This document shows positions 50,601 through 62,600 of a DNA stretch of 64,000 bases, one piece after another. A model generated the notes under the pieces. The model searched no databases. It saw only the letters and a program-made list of their open reading frames with translations, and was not told the origin of the DNA. Origin of the DNA: Anas platyrhynchos (taxonomy: Eukaryota; Chordata; Aves; Anseriformes; Anatidae); NCBI RefSeq assembly GCF_047663525.1, contig NC_092593.1, positions 21,672,001 to 21,736,000 on the forward strand. Direction: 5' to 3'. Every line of letters begins with the position of its first letter. Positions within the stretch are counted from its first letter, which is position 1. A program made the translations under genes and the position numbers.

Positions 50601-53600
50601 ATGTATGAAGTCTGCACCTTCTCTTTCAATCAATTTGCCTGTTTTATTCTTCTTACTTCAATCTGATTCAAAAAAACTCGTATCCCATTTGCAGAAGTTA
50701 TTGCACATAGCACTAATCATATACTCTTAAAAATATGTACATATGTATGATATCTTACCTGCTCTGTATCATCATGAACATAGTGCTGCTCATACAGACA
50801 TCTCTCCTGCTCTAAAGTCTCACTAATGAGGCGGGCTACTTCACTCTGAGTCCCTGGCTTTTCTCTGCCAATCAGAAACCTACAGAAAAAAAACTAGTTA
50901 AATTGCAGCAAAAAGCTTAAGATATGTGTAAGAGATTAGTTTCCCATACTGCATACTTCAACAACTTTTTTGTAAAAACTTTCAAATTATAGTTTTGTAT
51001 TCTTCATTAATGAAAAATTACAATTAAATAGAAGGTATTATCTGATAGAAAAAATACATACCTCACTGTGCCTTTGGTGTTTTTTAGTACAGTAGCTGCA
51101 AAGAACTGAGTAACTCCCACTAGACTTATGCCATCAACCTCAACAATCTGATCATTTACTTTAATTCTGTAAAAATAAACATTTAGCTATTAGTCAACAA
51201 AAATATTTTGGCTTGACTAATTATTTTATATGATAAATATCACTTAAAACTCCCTAGTACTTACAACTAGGAAGTCTGAGTCCCAAGGAATCCACTGCTT
51301 AAAAAAATATCTCTGAATCCTCAATTTCTATGCAGATCACCAATTAAAAATTATAAGTGTTTGCCTTGCTATTTTATACTATTCACACGCTGACTGGTAT
51401 CCTGGGTTGTCAATCTGATTTTGTGGCACTTTTACTCATGGACTTATTTTAAGCTTTTCTCATATATGCTGTAAGAAGACTTAAGCTTATCTTCCAAAAA
51501 CGTTCTATGTTAAGACAAATAACAGTGTTTTAAAAAATTAACGTAAAGCAGAATTGTAATATGTATTCCCTTGAATTTAGTTTTTGTAGTTTTATTCACA
51601 GTATTTAACATACAAAATGAAAATGATTGGGATCAGTTAGAAATTTGCAGAAAGCATAATCTATCCAGTGGAAAACTCACCGTCCATCTCTCTGAGCAGC
51701 TCCACCATCTGTTATTGTTTTTACAAAAATGCCCAGTTTTTCCAGTCCCTGATCAGCACCAACTCCCATTCCAATAATACTGATACCCAGACCGCTGTCA
51801 CCTAAAGGATTCAAAAATCTAACATTAGCCACATAATATAAGATGTATCACTTACCAGAAGTGAGGGGTTTCTAAGTATTCCAAGTACTCAAAGAATACA
51901 AAAATTCACATACTAAAAACAAGCTTTTTTTTTATTTATTTATTTTTTAAATCTAGATACTACTGAAAGTCTTTTCATTCTGTAGTTATGACTGACTGCC
52001 TACTAGATTCAAGTTTCATGGTATCGGAAAAGAGTTCAAGTATTTATGAATTGCATATATTCATCCTTCGTAACTTCAATTAAGTATTACAATTTGCACT
52101 TAGTGGAGGCCTGTCCAGCTAATGTTCACCATGTTCAGCAGAACTAGCCACAAATGAAAGCTGGAACATAAATTCAAAAATTCAAGACCCAAATTCAGCA
52201 AAAGAACAGTTTATAAGATAATGCTTTATATTTTGTGTCCACAGTATCTTTTACAGGCAAATATTCAAGGTTTGGTTCACACCTTTTTCGATTTCCACAG
52301 GAAACACTTCCATTTTTTCCACTCTTTTCTCAAGTTCGTACTCAGCTGAGGCTGCTACAGGGTCAACTTCTTCATTACGTCTATCATAGTCTTCATTTGA
52401 GTAAGTACTGAAAACCTAAGAAAGGTAAAAAAAAAAAAATTAAAAAAAATAATAATTTAGAGCTCTCCCATTCCCTTCCAAACATGAAATAATCAAAAGA
52501 AAATTGCTTAAATTAATTAAGGGAAATTCAAGTGGTATTTTTAGAGATCCCATTTTCTAAAACAGTCATCAATTTAGTAAGTACTGCTGCTGTAAGACAG
52601 TTCCCAGCTTGCACAGAAGTAACTTTTTAGAAGTTTCAAAACAATTACTTCAGCACTTTTTATATTGTAAATACACCAAGTATTTTATAGAAATCAAAGG
52701 AATCATCATCTCTTTGATATAGTATGACTTTTTTAGAACGCCATTCTCCCAAATCTTTCTCTTCTCCCTTCCCCCCACACCATCTGCCAATTACAGTGCC
52801 TCAACCAGATGTAGTTTTCTGATTTTGCAGGGAATCCTGTGGTTTCCCAGGAAAAGGAAATGCCTTGTTACATGTTACTATTTTTAGTAAGCGCTCCAGC
52901 TGAATTTCTGAATTCTTTTTTTAAAAAAAAGATAAACAACACAAATAATGAATATTAAGACAGAAATCTAGAAAGGAAGAATAAGCTACATGTAATAGGC
53001 TTAATTTTACTTATCAGCATCTTAATTAATTATATTCAAGTCCATACATTAGGGGAAAAGAAAATCATATTCCCTCCTTGTACTTGGAAGTCTCATGGAA
53101 TTTGCCCATCTTGATGCAAAATTAATAGCTTATAAGAATTCATCACCTGACAGGAATGAATCATAGAATTTAAAAGTAGGTTCAAGCAATGTTTATAATT
53201 GTTATACATAACATAATAGCAGCACAAACATGCATATGCAAACAAAGACTACTAACATTTACACACACTAGCTCCTTGAGGAAAAACCTTCCTGAAATCA
53301 AGACTAAATCATTAGAAAAAAGAACTCATACTCTTCTCTTAAAATGATAGATGAGAAGTGTGCAAGGACATCTAGGTAACGTTCCAAAAATCATAATCCC
53401 ACACTTAAGAGAAGATAGAGGTGTTTTAAAATAGTACTAAAAAACCTGACTTGAGAAAAATGATTTTGAGGAAGAACATGAATTTACTAAGAATAGAGGA
53501 AAAAGAACACTGATGATATACAACCAGAAGCCAAAAGCTGCAGTAACAAAAAGAAAAGCAAGGGCACACTATGAAACCGATGGGCAAAGGGCTTAAGTTT

Positions 53601-56600
53601 TTGTTGTGCACAGAGCATCATAACATAGTTTTCACCTTTTATTAGACAGAAATGGTAAAATTGCTGATACTAATGTAGAAAACACAGAACTTTTCAGTGA
53701 TTTTTTTTTCCTGCCAAGTAGCAAAAGTAATATTAAACACAGTTAAAATGTGGATAATAAATAACAAATTACAAATTGCACAGTTTAGAAGATTGATGAG
53801 AAAGCCAAACACAGTTCATCCCTGCACTGTGTCTGGCAGGGTTTAGTCACTAAATCAAACACATTAAGAACAAAAGAAATGCTAATCTTACTATTTAGAA
53901 GGCATTGCTAACCAGAGATAGTAAAATTGTTAGCATGAAAGAGGGAAAAACAAAAGACAAAAACCACAGTATTTCTTCTAAATATTCTCTCTTCTAAAAG
54001 GCAGGATGAAGGCAACTGTCATATTTACTCCAGGTCACTAAATATGTTAATCATGTAAAAAAAAAAAAAAGCTACTGAAAAGAAGTACTTTTACATAAGA
54101 AAGGGTAGAGAGCTTGTATTCACCTTCCTTAGTACTGTTGGACTATATAAACATTTTAATTTCTAATCAATCTTCAAATAGCATTGAAATTCCAGAGACT
54201 AAAAAAAAAGTCCTCAGTGCTGCTTGTTGTTTTTGAAAGCTATCTGACCAAGCTGATATTAACCATAATTAAATTTAAAATATGGAAATTATATAAAACC
54301 CCATAAATATTTTAACAGAAGTTAACTACACAGTTCCGATTTACCTGTTACAACACTAAAAGTTAAAGCAGTAAAGATAATTGCAGATTGGGTAAGCTAC
54401 TATTTTATGACACCCAGCGCCCCAGACTGTGTGAGGATTTCACTCAGTTCAGCCAGCACCACCACCACCTACTTACTGGCAGCTACCTGCAGGATGCATT
54501 TTTTGAGGACTCACAGAAGGGTCTGGAGGTCACCTTGCTCAACCTCCCTGCTCAAGCAGGGCCAGCTGGTCTTGTGCTCAAGTGGTATTTTTAAAAGAGA
54601 TGCTTCAGCAAACACAAGTTACTGTCTCAACACAAGCCAGAAGGTTAACCTAACATCAATGCCTTCTGGATCCAGTCAAGCTACTAAATGATGAAAAAAA
54701 AAAGAATTTCTTTTTGCCTTCTAGTCCTCTTTTCTTCAGAATGAATAAAAATAATTTGAAGTTATTACGAAGTAAGTTCTCACAGACTGCTAAATGTTTA
54801 AGAACTATTTTAATTAAACTGCTAAGATACATACTTGGAAATTTTCAAATATATACTTAGTCCTTGAAGAGCAAATATGTTTAGTTGGAGACAGAACAAA
54901 CTGCATTCATTACACCAGGAGAATGAATCACTTTTGGAATGCAAAACTCAGTTAATTTCTGTCTAAAAGATACTGCCACTCAGCTACTGCTACCATACAG
55001 AACTAAAAATCTCCAATGTATCACCTTGGTTCTACCACACAAGAGTATTATCACAGAAAACCAATGATAACCTCACTTAACTCAAAGTCTTAGCAGCACT
55101 TAAAAACCTCTTCTTAAAAACTATGTTAGTTTTAGCAGAAAGGTAATTATTTTTAGAAGGAAAACCCTTCAGGAAAGTTTTGCTTGCACAAAACTCTGTT
55201 ATCAAGTCATAAAACATGTCCCAAAGACTGTCACTCCTGTATTCATTTCTACTACATAGATTTTGTGCATGAGCAAAAGGAAAATGTTACAAAGGCAATT
55301 AAAGAGTAAGAAATCATCAACTGCCTAAAAGGTTTCCCAATTAATTAGAATGGAAGTGATTTCAACATCACTTTTAAATTCTACTATGATATTGTAATAC
55401 TTGCTGAAAAGCATAACATGTACAAAAGCAGATAAAGTAACACTTAAGAGCTGAGAGAGAGGCACTGAAGTGTTACTGACACCTGTACCTAGAGACCATG
55501 CCAAGCAATGGCTCCACCACTTGGTTGATATTTCTTCTGAAATTCTTACTTTGAACATTCCAGCTTATTGACACTCAATAAATCCATACATTCAAGATTC
55601 AAGCTATGGTTCACAGAAAGTTACCTAGTAATGAACAGTGTTTCAAATGGATCACCTCTGCAAAGCCTGGCAAGATGTTAAGTACTCAGGCAAACATGAA
55701 TAATCATTTGAAACAGTAGCACTGAAGTATAATGTACACTCTACAGTTTACTCTTACAATCTCCCTCTTCAGTTAAAGTAGACATTACCACATTACCACT
55801 ATGTTATTCCCTCTTGTTTCTAAAAGCTACAAAGTTGGTATTTTTATTATCATAACTTGTATTTTAAGTGACAAGTGACTATATCTGATTTAAATCAATT
55901 CATGCAATCAGATGCTTTAAATCAGCAAACAGAAATACCCTGTTCAACTGTTTTGTTTTTATTGTTTGTTCAATATTTACACATTTCTTCCTAATTGATT
56001 CAGAATGGTTAGTAAGTGTTGAACAGGTAGGACATTATACATCATTACATTTGACATAGCACTTGCTGTTACCGAAGAGGCGGCCTGGGAGGCTATGCAT
56101 ACTTAGGAGCTTGATTGTGTAGCTCTGCTCAACTTTATCAAAAACCAGCAAACACACACAAGAACCAGGTTAGTTTACATAAAGGCATAAGGGCAACCTT
56201 GCTCCAGATCCTCAGTACAATTTCACAGCCAAAACATGACTCAATTTATCTGAGACAACAGTAACATACGTTCCAACCTCTTTTAGAAAACACAATTCTA
56301 CCAATATCGAAAGCAGAATGCCAATTAAAAGTAACAATAGATCAGTATTTCCAAAATAAGTATCTTAACCAAAAGGTTAACCAGAAAGACTTTGTTCCCT
56401 GTTATCAACACCAAAAGTAAAAGCAAAATCTACTAATCATTTTATGCAATTGGTTACATAGTATTGAATCATTGAGAGGATGACTTAAAACCACAAACAT
56501 TAAAGGTTTCTAGCTGCACTAGCATATTAAAAACTGATAAACTTAATGAGTAATCCCACGAGTCCACTGACAGATGTTTATCAAACTGTCGAATAACTTT

Positions 56601-59600
56601 TACACCAACCTCCATATCTTCTTCTTACTTTCCATTCTTAGGTTTCTGCTGTACTGTCCCACCCTGGCACTGGCCTCTCTTCCAAAGACCCTTGAAATGC
56701 CCAAATAATCCACTGTTATATATAGAATACAAAATGGATAATTAATTTTTTCCAACTCTCAAAAGGTAAAATACAAACAAGTTTCAGCTATTGCCTGTTC
56801 ATTCTTTCATATCAGCCCAGGTTGTGTATCTGCAGGTGCTAATAGCAGCCATCATCAAAAAGATGCTGAATCTTTCAGCAGCTTAACTGTTGAGCTAATG
56901 AACACATCTCCTACGCATCTGCTTATCTCTGCCTGCACTCTCCATAATAATCTCATCTCCTCTATTACTCCTCTTTCCCCTTGTGTCACCACCTCCTTGG
57001 GGTTTCTTCTGCCTACATGCACCTTCTTCCTCCAGTTCATATCCGTGATTTTTAGCACCCTACACCATTAAGTCAGCCAGCAGGAACTGCCATAATCCCA
57101 GATGCAGGCAAAACGCAATCAAACTATATTCAAAAACTTTTTTTTTTTTTTGTTTTGTGAAATTAATTGAAAAATACTGTGGAGAGTATAAGAAGTTTGA
57201 GATAAAAGTATGAAGAAAAGTTGTAGGGGCAAGACTTACACTGTTAAGGTACAAATGTTGGAATGTTGATACAAGTGATAAACAGAGTTTCAAAACACCT
57301 AAAATCTATGAGTTAAACCAAACAAACTGTCATTGCAAAAAATCTCAACCAAAACCCAATAGAAACAAACTTACCCTACCTGTGTCAGGAAACACAACAA
57401 CAATAACAAGAAGATGACTTCCACGTGCAATGCAATTCTGTTTGTCTACTCTCAAACCAAATTTCTATTTTCCAGCCTACAACTATGTCACACACTTGTC
57501 TCTTATTGCCACAGAAGTATTTTACTGAAGTGCTTCACTGATGGTTGACAGTTGACCATTTATGCAGTCATCAATCATTCTCTATTTATTAAAAACACTC
57601 GAGGGTCTGGGAATCTTCCACCAGCTAGTGTACTTTAATTCCCTTTCTGTGTATAAAATCCAAGAGTGTAGAAGTTACAGTTACAGAAAAAAAGACAGAG
57701 TATATATGAAACTGAAGCACTACTCTGAAATACTTTGTTAAAGCTGTGTTCAGGAGAATACACATTAACCTAGAAAAAAATGTGCATCTCCTAAAAGCAC
57801 ATTTATATCTATGCTGTTATACACGAAATCTAATTCAAGTTTATCTAAATTTAGTGTTTCATGAACTTCCACAGTGAGCAGTTCTGTACTAAAAAGACTG
57901 AACAGTATGCCAGCCTGAACAAGATTACTACTATTTGTATCCCAGCTGTACCTAAAACAGCCCTAATTGTTGTGTGGAACTAATGGCATTATGAAGGGTT
58001 TGCAAGTTCTCTCAAAAGCAGCTGATGCTTGGCCGCTTAGAACAACATACAAGATATGAAACTACCTTTTTTTAGTTAATAAAAAAGTTTAAACTTTTTC
58101 TCAACTGTGACAATTATCAAAATAAAGCCTTTTTGAAGCTTTTTGTTGCTATTTTTATTTTTAAATTTATTTTAAGCTGTGGTCTTCACGTAAGCTGCAT
58201 TCTTAATTTATTCACAAAGCTGCAGACGGACACTCCCATGCAACATAAGCTGGGCAACACTGCAAATTAAACAGACCTACAGAAGTGAACAGTAGCTGCA
58301 TTACCTTTTCAGTTTACCTGAGCCACACAATTGCTAAGGATCATAAATCATTACAGAACTTAGTGGCAGGGCTATTGAAGGTTTCATGACAAAGTTTAAC
58401 ACAGTCAGAGGTAAAGACACTTCCAAAAGTCAATTTGGAAACAAGCATTTGTTTTAATGACAGAAAGTTTCAGAATCGCAAGCGTCAAACAGCACTCTGT
58501 CATTATCTCTTCGTTAATTAAAGCCTTTCAAGGTGATCAAATAACTGAAAGTGAATTTAATCTCTACATTACAAAAGCATAGTGAAATATAAAGAGATGA
58601 CAGCACAGTTACCTGACATTATTTGCACTGTTCATAATGCTTACACAGTTTACTGAAAAGACAAATTCAGTTCCCTTGCAGATACCTTGGATATCTGAGT
58701 GTGCTTCAAATTCCTTATTGGCTTCTTTTGTGGCAACAAGGGACTAAAAATAGCCCATGTACCATGACACAACCCCAATCTGCCAGTGAAGTTCTGCTAA
58801 TAACTGTACAGTATCACTCTCTTCACTACTGTAGGAAAAACAACCAATGCTCCCTTAAGGCCTGCAGAGATCAAACAGCAGCAGTCAGGTCACCCATGGC
58901 ATGTAAGAAATCTTCCCAGGCATTTATCATCAGCTTCTACAGAACTGAAACATTTGTTTTAAAAAGCCTCATCTATGCCTACTTTCACAGGCACAGAGCA
59001 ACTCAAAATAATGCAGTATTTACATAATTACTTTTCATCTTTCCTGAAATTTTGAATTTTGAAGTTTGAGTTATGTTCTTATGCCCCGCTACCGATACCA
59101 ACAGTCAGAGACCTCCAGCATGGGTCAGACACAGTGCTAACAGCATTAGCTTCATTCTACATCTCTTGCCAATCTTACAACTGACCAGAAACTTCTAAAT
59201 AGAGATATTAATCAAGTTCTCTTCACTATTGTAGCATATACACAGACACCCTAAATTAGCCACATTGTTATTATGGACAGTTTATTCTGCCAATCCAGAA
59301 GTCAGGCATCATGGTAACAACAATGTTATTTTCATGGAAAAATATACACTAACAGTTGCTACTGAGTTCGTTTCTTCATCGTGTAATTGATAATCTGGTA
59401 GCGGTTGGTTTTGGTGGTTTTCAGAGGAGCAGCTGCAATTGAATAGCGCTAGTTACCAAAACATGAGTTTTGTCCACATGAGAACTCCCATCACGGTTGA
59501 CACTATTAATGCTTCGAACTAAATATGTCATGGCCATAACCAACAGTGCAGGAAAAGACTGTTACAGCCACCGCTTCTAGGTGGATTCCAGCACAGATAA

Positions 59601-62600
59601 ACCCTGCCTACAGCAGAAAACCAGCCAGCAGGGAACTAACGCACATTTACAGCAGAACAACACTGCACTCTTCCACTTTGTTGTGGCACGGAGGCGCACA
59701 AATGCATGGGGAAATGGACTGATGCCCCTTGGGCTCTCTCGCAGCCCTCGCTGCACTCATTGTGCAGCTTCCAGTAGTGGCACTCCCCCTTCCATGCTCC
59801 AGGTCATCACTGAGACAGCATCAACTACAAGAAAGCCATATAAAGCCATCCTGTCTATGGAAGAACTATAAAAACAAACGCATGTGACAAAACTCATACT
59901 TTGCCACACCCAAAACATTTCCTGGGGTACAGTACAGCACTGGTGTGTCTTCATCACACTGGGAAATTACAGCTCTCTGCTGCAGGAACTACAGGAGTCA
60001 GCAAAGTTTTCACTTAATTCTGATTAGTACAGAGTTAAAAAAAAAAAAAAAGCTTTATTAAAGATGACAGCATAAAAAACCACAACTGTTTTATTGTAGA
60101 TGATATTTTTCATCCATGTAACAGTAGAAGAAAAAGAGTGCTTGAGAAAATCTGGACGGTTTCCAGTTCCACCTTGTTCCTCATCTCCTAGTACTCCCAA
60201 ACTTCAGGTGGGACTAGAATAACTGTACCCTGCAACAAGACTACAGGTAAATGGGGTTTTAGCTGTGGAATGACTTTGTTCAATCCAGGGATATTTTGAG
60301 TGACTGAAGATCAGACTCCTAAACCTTCTCAGTTTGTTAGCAGTGTACCTTTCATTATTAAATCTGCCTTGTAAGTCCCACTTCCACAACTTTGTAACCC
60401 CAAAATACTCATAACAATAATATTCTTACAGAATATTCACCACACCAATATAAACGTTATATTATAATGCATTACCTATATATATGTATTATACAATATA
60501 ACAGAAAATTCTATAATCTTAAAATTACAGGAACCAGTAATGTGATATTTTCTCACAGTTAAGTTTGAAAATATATGAAGTTGAATCTGAAGGTTTGTTT
60601 TTTTAAAACAACTTTTGCACACAAAGAAATACTGGCAAAGTCTTTCCTAATGCAATGCCACAATTGTGGACAAATGAAAGCAAGTATTAAAGGTCATGTG
60701 TCTGTATTTGTTCCCAAAAGTTAGTGTTCCTAAAAATGCCCAGTAAGCAAGTGAAATCTCACACATCTTACTATGCTATTAATGAAGCTTCTAGGATTCA
60801 GAAGTCACTTGTGACTAACTTCAACTTTTCTCTTGTTCAGAAAAAGAAGTTCTAAAAGCCATACAGTCACACTTTCTAAGATGCTGTTAGATCTTTTTGG
60901 GAAAAATAAAAAATAAAAACAACAACAACAAAAACACTTAAAAATGTAATTCCTATCTATTTTTTATTGCAAAACAATAATAAAAATTAAAAAAAAACAA
61001 CAAAACAAAACACAACTTACCTTGATAGGAGCTGTTGAGAACTTGACTTTTCGGTCTGGATCAGGATCTTCCTCTTCAGAAAGTCCAGGAAATTCCTCAT
61101 ATTCACTGTCATACATATACTCCTCCTCTCCCTCCAAAATTTCTTTGCCTTCAGGTCCTTGATTTTCTGGCTCTGCATCCCTATCATCATCAAAAGCTGC
61201 ATTTTCTATTCCAAAAGCGCTGAAGTTCTCCCTCTGCTCCTCATCTTCTTCAGGATCCCCTTCCTGTTCTACAACACCCCGACCTTGTGTAACTGGACCA
61301 TCTTTCCCAGACATCCCATCTCTCGCTTCTTCCTGATTGGTCTCAATGCGTTCCGCAAACTCTTCTACTACCTCCAAGGGATAGTCACTCCTTTTCTCTT
61401 TCTGTGCTTGGTATTTGAGCAGCTGATCCTCATGAACAACACGATCTTTCTCCAAACTTTCTTTTTCATGCCCTGAAGTTTCATCTTGCACAGCCAGCTC
61501 CACACGAGTCCCCTCCATGGGGGAAACCCATGAGAAAACAGTCTCTGTTCTCCACTTTGCCTCCTGACCAGGTACGCTGCTCATATCCTGCAGGCTTCTC
61601 TCAAGCACCAGTTGCTCTTTCTTATCTTTTTCAAGTACCTCACTCAGCTCATCTCTGACGGTCACAGGCACTTTGGTGGACGCAGTCTTCTCTGGACATT
61701 TTTCAACAGCAGCAGATGAATCCAAACCGTAGGGTCCTCTCAAATGGTCCTGATTCAGACTATCATTTTTGGAAATTTCTTTGGATTCTTCAGTATCACT
61801 GTCACCCAGGAAGCTTTCCAGCCTCCTGGAAATGGGTCCTGCATTCAGGAAGGAGGATTTGGAACCATTATTGGGATGTTGCTGCCTCAACTCATTACCT
61901 TGATTTTCAACTTTCTCCAGCACAGCTAGAGGACTGACTTCAGTATTAAAACTGAAGTGGTCCCCCACGCTGCTGTAATCAGAAGCAGAGCCATGTCTCC
62001 TCTTATCTTCATTTTTTTCACATTTGCTGGGAGAATATCTGTCCACTGAGCTTCGCTGTTTTATATTTCTCTCAAATAGCTTCCTCGTCTCCGAAAACTT
62101 TTCTGCCAGGGCAACTTTATCCAAGTCTGCCTCGTCATTGCTACGGATGACCTTGTCGGCAGTAGAAGGCACAGACAATGAATCCACAGGACTGTTGTTG
62201 GGGCTGGTACTTGTATTGTGGAGATTATTTTTTTGGACAATGAGGAAAGATGGGCTACCTGGAGAAGGTCCATGTTCTGCTGCTGTGGTCCGGCTGATTA
62301 ATTTGGTCTCAGCAGGTGGACTGCTTTCACAAGAGGGTGTGGAAGCGGAACCTCCCATTTGCAGAAACATACTTTTGATCTTGTGAACCCTATTGCCATA
62401 AGTGGCAGCCCTACCTCGACTGTGTGGGTCATTTCCCCCGCCATTGGAAGAGGCGCTCAGCTTCTGCTGCAAGCCTGTTTTGTTGGAAGTGTTTTCGGGA
62501 TTGTTTACTCCATCAAAAGAGCATTTGATAGCATGGAAGTCAGATTTATAGGCATTGCGGTGTGGAGAAGCACTTCTTAAAGTCCTTTCCCCTTTGCCCT

